Assembly: GCA_022701365.1 (NCBI GenBank)
Contig: JAKUHH010000037.1
Coordinates: 1 to 11,532 of the forward strand
DNA from: Mycocentrospora acerina
Taxonomy: Eukaryota > Ascomycota > Dothideomycetes > Pleosporales
Direction of reading: 5' to 3'
DNA length: 11,532 bases
The position numbers and the translations under genes were made by a program. Each line of letters starts with the position of its first letter. The first letter of the stretch is position 1. Below the pieces are notes generated by a model, which made no database searches, was not told the origin of the DNA, and saw only the letters and a program-made list of their open reading frames with translations. Below are positions 7,363-11,532 of this stretch, piece after piece.

Positions 7363-7584
7363 CCCTCAAATTCAAAGCAGGTTGGGCATGGGAGGGCCTT
7401 GAACAATCAAACGAACCGTAGCCTCACTGAGCAACTCAGATTACAAAACGTGCTTAGTGATTAGTGTAATTAGTTGTAATTAATACACTAAGCACAATAA
7501 TTAGTACACTCAACACTTTGATTTGTCCTAAGTTCTATTTTATGTTAAAGTACATAGTTAATAAGAATACTACACTTACAGTAA
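7363..7584. repeat. AT-rich repeat flank with a long imperfect hairpin
   Basis: After a GC-richer stretch (about 7378-7435) the sequence turns AT-rich. GTGCTTAGTG (7450-7459) and CACTAAGCAC (7486-7495) are perfect 10-bp inverted repeats, and the bases between them also pair imperfectly, so 7450-7495 could fold as one stem. This could be a terminus or remnant of a small inverted-repeat element. No coding sequence is seen. Confidence 0.45.
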
Positions 7585-8841
7585 TTTTTTTTTCTTCATT
7601 TATATTGCATTAATCTATCTAACTAGCTAGACTAAATACAATAATGCCTACGCAGACGTTAGTCTATAAGGCACAGTTTTTCCTCCTAAGCTAAGCTCTC
7701 TTTTCTAGAGCCCTAAAAGCCTAGTAAAACAGTAGTAGTGTTCTTTCTACGCAGTGTAATAAAATAGAGTCTTATAAACAGTTATTTGTTGTTATAGTAG
7801 GCCTTAAAATTAAGGCTCCTGTAGCAAGTAGCTACTAAGCTGTTAATATTTCTATTTTTTATTAAAACTTTAGTATTGTTAATTGCCGTGCAGAAGTATT
7901 AAAGATAGAAGCTAATATTAGCCTACTTATCTTTTCTATTTTTATTTTATTTCTAAATTAAAGTGTTTATTACATTAAAGTAAATACCTAAGTATTTACA
8001 ATATTTTACAGCTATAAAAGTAAACTTCTTTTTTATTTTTACTTATAGCTCTAGAAAGTGCTTTAAAAAAGCCTTTAAATATGCCTAAGTTTATAGTAAG
8101 CTCTTATAGTTTCCTTAATAAATAGTAAAATATTAGCCTTAAGAGTAAACTTAAGTGAACTTTTAGTATTACTATTATAGATTTTACTTCTCTCTATTTT
8201 TTATTACTTATTACTAGCTTATTTTCTATTCTATAGTTATTTTCTAATTTAGTATTTTATTTAGATAATTAAAAGTAATAGGACCTTCTTCTATTTTAAT
8301 ATGCTTTAAGCTAGCTTTAGCTAGCTTACTAGTATAATTTTTCTTTTAATTTTTTAGTAGCTATTATTCTATTTATAATATACATTATTTCCTTCTTAAA
8401 CTTATAGTTTACAAAGCCTAGTCGTCACATAGCTAATATTAATCTTCTTTTTATTGCAGTGCTTAGCAATCATTTTAGAGCTACTTAGCTATTTATTAAT
8501 ATATAGATTATTTCTGTTATAAGCTTATGTAGTACTAAGCTGCTTAATACTTTAAAAATAGCATAAAGCTTAATATCTATTATTTCTAAGCCTTGTCTTA
8601 GGTTGTAGCTTTTTACTAGCAGGTAATTAAGACTAAGCAGGTCTATTTAAGAATAGCCTGCTGCAGTCTCTTCTCCCTGCTTTAACCTATCTGTGTATAA
8701 CAAGATAGGTTAAGCTAGCCTAGTAGTAGTAGTAGTAGTACTGTTGCTATTGCTATTTCTAGCAGTAGCAGCAGCAGCTAGGATTGTCTAATTTTTTTGT
8801 TGTTGTTTTATGTGTTCTTATAGTAACTAGCTTAAGTAAGC
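7585..8841. repeat. RIP-like AT-rich direct repeat, copy A
   Basis: Copy A begins with nine T then CTTCATTTATATTGC and ends near GTAACTAGCTTAAGTAAGC. Long stretches match copy B (8941-10738) in the same order: the start block, CTAGTAAAACAGTAGTAGTG, AAGGCTCCTGTAGCA, AAAGTGTTTAT, the AAGATAGGTTAAGCTAGCCTAG block and a TAG microsatellite. Differences are largely C/T or G/A, with strong depletion of CA/TG in favour of TA, as RIP produces. The minus strand around 8000-8660 reads as a protein-like frame broken by many TAA/TAG codons, possibly a dead transposon ORF, but I cannot assign it. A perfect 8-bp stem with 4-nt loop lies at 8308-8327. Confidence 0.7.
8721..8790. repeat. (TAG)6 microsatellite followed by an imperfect CTG/CAG-type hairpin
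   Basis: Six TAG units (8721-8738) are followed by CTGTTGCTATTGCTA, a short loop, and TAGCAGTAGCAGCAGCAG, which pair with transition-type mismatches. The same arrangement recurs in copy B after its (TAG)14 tract. Confidence 0.6.
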
Positions 8842-8940
8842 TTTTGCAGTCTCTTCTTTGTTTTCTCTAGTAATATAAATAGTAGCGTAGGAGTCTGAAT
8901 GCTTGTTCTACAGCTTTGCAAGTAGAATTAATTTTTCCAC
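8842..8940. other. Unique linker between repeat copies A and B
   Basis: About 100 bp has no counterpart at the matching end of copy B. It contains TAGGAGTCTGAAT, similar to TAGGAGTCAGAAT near the start of the LTR-like element at 10264, hinting at a further decayed LTR fragment. Nothing else is seen. Confidence 0.3.
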
Positions 8941-9224
8941 TTTTTTTTTCTTTATTTATATTGCATTAATCTATCTAGCAAGCTAGACTAAATATAATAA
9001 TGCCTATGCAGACGTTAGTCTTTAAGGCGCTTTTTTTCCTTTTAGGCTAAGCTCTCTTTTTCTAGAGCCTTAGAAACCTAGTAAAACAGTAGTAGTGCTC
9101 TTACTATATAGCTTACTAACAGTAAGTTATCCTTAAGTAGGTCTATTTTGTTATAGTAGGCTTTTAGGTTAAGGCTCCTGTAGCAGGCAGCTATCTAGGC
9201 TGTTGCTATTTGTTGTTTTTGTGT

Positions 9225-9326
9225 GTTGTAGAGGCCTGTTGCTAGGCCCCTGTTGCATGTTATTTGCAGGCTATTGCTAGCCCCCTGTTGCGTGTTGCAG
9301 AGGCCTATTGCTAGGCCCCTGTTGCA
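9225..9326 (+). repeat. Three-unit minisatellite, unit about 34 bp
   Basis: Three imperfect units share GTTGCAGAGGCCT, TTGCTAGGCCCC and TGTTGC (about 9225-9258, 9259-9291 and 9292-9326). They are much richer in GC than the surrounding repeat and absent from copy A. The block is flanked by two versions of a segment (9178-9210 and 9355-9387) ending in GCTGTTGCTATTT that occurs once in copy A, so it grew by local duplication. Confidence 0.65.
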
Positions 9327-10263
9327 CATTATAATCTCTTCTAGTCTAGAGCCCCTGCAGCTAGCAGCTACCTAGCTGTTGCTATTTCTGTTTTTTACAA
9401 AAACTCAAGCAGTACTGTCTGCCCTACTTTATATTAAAGATTAGCAGTTAGTGTTAGCCTGCCTATCTCTTTCTATATCTACTTTCTCTCTAGATTAAAG
9501 TGTTTATAATATTAAAGCAGGTGCTTAGGTATTTATAATATATTACAGCTACTAAAGCATACTCTTTTTTTTATCTTTACTTCTTACTCTAGAAAATACT
9601 TTAAAAAATCTATTTCTTAGCTTAACTTAATAGTAACTTACTATAATATACTTTAAAAAAAAAAGTAAAATCTTAGCTTTTAGAGTAAACTTGAGTTACC
9701 TTTTAGTACTACTATTATATCTTTTACTTCTCTCTTTTTCTTTAGCTTATAACTAGCTTATTTACTATTTTAAAGTTATTTCTTCTTTAAGCTTTCTTTT
9801 TAAATAGCTTAAAGTTGTTATAACGTCTTTTATTTTTAAGTGTTTTATGCCTGCCTTAGCTTACTTAATAGTATTTTTTTTTCCTTTAAACCTTTAGTAT
9901 CTTAAACTTTACTTAAAATCTACTCTATTTCCTAATTATACAAGCCTTTTATAAAGCCTAGCAATTAGATAGCTAATATTTTATATTTTTTATAATGCAG
10001 TGCTTTATAGTCTTTTTATAGCAAATTCGCTATTTATAAAATATAAACTATTTTTATTAAATATTTTTAGAGCGCTAAGTTACTAAAAACTTTAAAGATA
10101 GTATTTAGCTTAGTAACTATTATTTCTAGACCTTATCTTTAGTTCTAGCTCTTTGCCTACAGGTAATTAAGGCTTAGCAGGTCTATTTAACAATAGCCTG
10201 CTGCTGTCTCTTCTCCCTGTTTTAACATATCTGTGTATATCAAGATAGGTTAAGCTAGCCTAG

Positions 10264-10591
10264 TGTTGTAGAAATAGGAGTCAGAATAATAGTACTTAGG
10301 TGATCTTTGTATAGACTACTATTTTGTATATTTAAGTATTTTATCTCTATTATATATAATTCAAAGGGGAGCTTAGTAGTTGTTGTTACTAAGCGTACTT
10401 AATTTAACAAAGCAAGTGTAGCACAAATGTTGTTGTGTAGAGTAGCTAAGTAATAATTACTCTTCTGCTAGCTTAGTGCTAAGTTCTTTGTAATAGGCTA
10501 CGTGAGCGTGGCTGGCTTATGTGGCTTGTGAGCAGGGCTTGTAAGCGAGACTCATAAGCGAGACTCGTGAGCAGGGCTCTGTTTTGTGACA
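10264..10591. mobile_element. Probable solo LTR (328 bp, TG...CA) with 5-bp target duplication CCTAG
   Basis: The element starts TGTTGTAG and ends TTTTGTGACA, so it has TG...CA ends. CCTAG is found on both sides (10259-10263 and 10592-10596). Copy A, which shares the flanking sequence, has one uninterrupted CCTAG (8719-8723), so it acts as a paralogous empty site. The terminal 90 bp contain short direct repeats (TAAGCGAGACTC twice, GAGCAGGGCT twice) and match the LTR-like segment at 7136 in inverted orientation. A TATA-like run (about 10347-10360) lies inside. Orientation cannot be fixed, since TG...CA is symmetric; the match to 7136 suggests minus. No internal retrotransposon sequence is present. 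Confidence 0.65.
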
Positions 10592-10593
10592 CC

Positions 10594-10637
<44 letters not shown>
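10594..10637. repeat. (TAG)14 microsatellite
   Basis: Fourteen perfect TAG units (10594-10635) are followed by TA. The equivalent tract in copy A has six units. The first TAG overlaps the right-hand CCTAG duplication of the LTR insertion. Confidence 0.9.
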
Positions 10638-10738
10638 TTACTGCTATTACTATTTCTAGCAGTAGCAGCAGTAGCTAGAATTGTCTAATTTTTTTATTAT
10701 TATTTTTATGTTATTAAAGTAACTAGCTTTACTAAGCA

Positions 10739-10942
10739 CTTATAAAAACACCAACTTTGCCTTTTTCAGCGCGTCTGCTCTGACGCCTGCGGCATCAATA
10801 TCCCATCAGATATCATCTTAACACACATCAGACAGTCTCTCCTCCAATTTCTAGAGCCCTAGGGCCTAGGGTGGTAGTTTGCAGCTAGGTTGCAATCCTG
10901 CAATTTTGCAACGTTGATTTTTCAACGTTCAACGCTCGGACC
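10739..10942 (+). promoter_or_regulatory. Presumed 5' UTR / promoter of the retroelement ORF, with a perfect hairpin before the ATG
   Basis: Composition changes abruptly from AT-rich repeat to ordinary sequence near 10745. A TATA-like TTATAAAAA is at about 10739-10747. A near-palindrome CCCTAGGGCCTAGGG lies at 10857-10871. AACGTTGA (10910-10917) and TCAACGTT (10922-10929) form a perfect 8-bp stem with a TTTT loop, 13 nt before the ATG. Such leaders occur ahead of ORF1 in some non-LTR elements, but the assignment is an inference. Confidence 0.35.
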
Positions 10943-11532
10943 ATGACTACACCAGAACGTCAAGAGGCTAGAAATAGCCCGCCTGCTAACACTAGAAATA
11001 GACCCCAACCACCTAATTTCCAATTTCCTAGAAATAGAGCTAGGGCTAGTCCTAGCCCTAGCCCTAGCAACAGGCCCAATACTAGAGCTAACCCCTATGC
11101 TATACTCTACTCAGATAAGGAGGAGATAGTAGAGAGTAAAGATAAGCTAGCTTCTAATATTAATATAGAACAAGAGCCTAGAGCATCAAAAAAACAAACA
11201 ACAGAGCAACACTCACCAAAAAAGACAGTTCAAAATAGGCTATCAATTCAGATAAGCACTGCTGAGCAGAAAGAGAGGTAGGAATACCTAATTAAACAAG
11301 GTATTAAAGCTTTTCAAGACGCACTATTGCTTAGTGCAGACAACAACACTAGAGTAGCTACTAAAGAGCTACTAGCTTAAGCAGAAGCAGTAGTAGAAGG
11401 CAGGCTTATCTGCAACTATGCTGCTACTTAGGAGCTAGTAAGAGACATAAAAGCTATTCAAATTTAATTGCAACATTAACACAAAAACACTACAAACCAA
11501 CACCAAAAAAACACAGAAAACACAGCAAATAA
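10943..11532 (+). pseudogene. Decayed retroelement gag/ORF1-like frame, broken by in-frame stops, runs off the window
   Basis: The ATG is at 10943. The first 112 codons are open: low-complexity and rich in Pro, Arg, Ser and Asn (a SPSPSPS run at about 36-42), then acidic/basic and Gln-rich, as in nucleic-acid-binding ORF1/gag N-termini. The frame then continues protein-like (GIKAFQDALLLSADNNTRVA, later LVRDIKAIQI) through stops at 11279, 11378, 11429, 11465 and 11477. Each stop is TAG or TAA and one C-to-T change from a Gln codon, as RIP at CpA would produce. The Arg/Pro start and the DIKAIQI helix recall ORF1 of fungal LINE (Tad-like) elements, but no zinc knuckle or reverse transcriptase falls inside the window, so the class is uncertain. 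It could also be a host repetitive gene killed by RIP. Confidence 0.5.

Larger units (their letters stand above)
8941..10738. repeat. RIP-like AT-rich direct repeat, copy B (interrupted by an LTR-like insertion)
   Basis: Copy B is colinear with copy A but longer because of two insertions: a local amplification around 9200-9390 and a 328-bp TG...CA element at 10264-10591. Without these it is close to copy A in length. It is AT-rich, full of TAG/TAA/CTAG words, and has no usable ORF on either strand. The residual coding signal on the minus strand opposite that of copy A is even more broken. Confidence 0.7.

Noticed and set aside
9225..9326. CRISPR-like array
   Set aside because: The units are contiguous imperfect tandem repeats without unique spacers, in a eukaryotic context.
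11041..11072. CCCTAG repeats resembling a telomere tract
   Set aside because: The unit is CCCTAG rather than CCCTAA, is only a few copies long, and encodes the Ser-Pro run of the ORF.

Overview
The window looks like nuclear DNA of a filamentous ascomycete, with Pleosporales/Dothideomycetes as the best guess. The reasons are a short spliceosomal intron (55 nt, GTACGT...TTACAG), three proteins of the fungus-specific UstYa (DUF3328) type, and an AT-rich repeat block with the C-to-T decay typical of RIP (repeat-induced point mutation). No bacterial operon, rRNA or tRNA was seen.

Left part (1-7012), a compact biosynthetic locus. Positions 1-107 hold the 3' end of a reading frame made of 36-nt repeats separated by Lys-Arg (kexin) sites, which is the architecture of a fungal dikaritin/KEP-type RiPP precursor (the ustiloxin, phomopsin and victorin class). 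It is followed by UstYa-like protein 1 (minus, 1091-1759), a two-exon GPH/SUT1-type MFS transporter (plus, 2776-4327), UstYa-like protein 2 (minus, 4901-5575) and UstYa-like protein 3 (plus, 6281-7012). UstYa proteins are membrane-anchored secretory-pathway oxidases that cyclise or modify peptides released from such precursors. The simplest model is: precursor enters the ER/Golgi, a Kex2-like protease cuts at KR, the three UstYa-like proteins act on the core, and the transporter exports the product or moves an associated sugar. Proteins 1 and 2 are close paralogues; protein 3 is distant but keeps the same Cys/His framework. The visible repeat (QKKIDAVDVE-KR) has no aromatic residue and matches no core peptide I recognise, so this may be an undescribed RiPP system. 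Its N-terminal part and any further tailoring genes lie left of the window.

Right part (7013-11532), a repeat graveyard. An LTR-like segment (7136-7362) is followed by two diverged, AT-rich, directly repeated copies of a unit of about 1.3 kb (7585-8841 and 8941-10738). The second copy is interrupted by a 328-bp TG...CA element, probably a solo LTR, flanked by a 5-bp duplication CCTAG; the first copy preserves the empty site. Beyond it, base composition changes sharply. A decayed Pro/Arg/Ser/Asn-rich retroelement ORF1/gag-like frame begins at 10943 and carries five in-frame stops, each one C-to-T step from a Gln codon. The biosynthetic locus therefore seems to end against RIP-affected heterochromatin-like DNA.

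Spliced structures and start codons were read by eye; family names rest on motif recognition, not on database searches.
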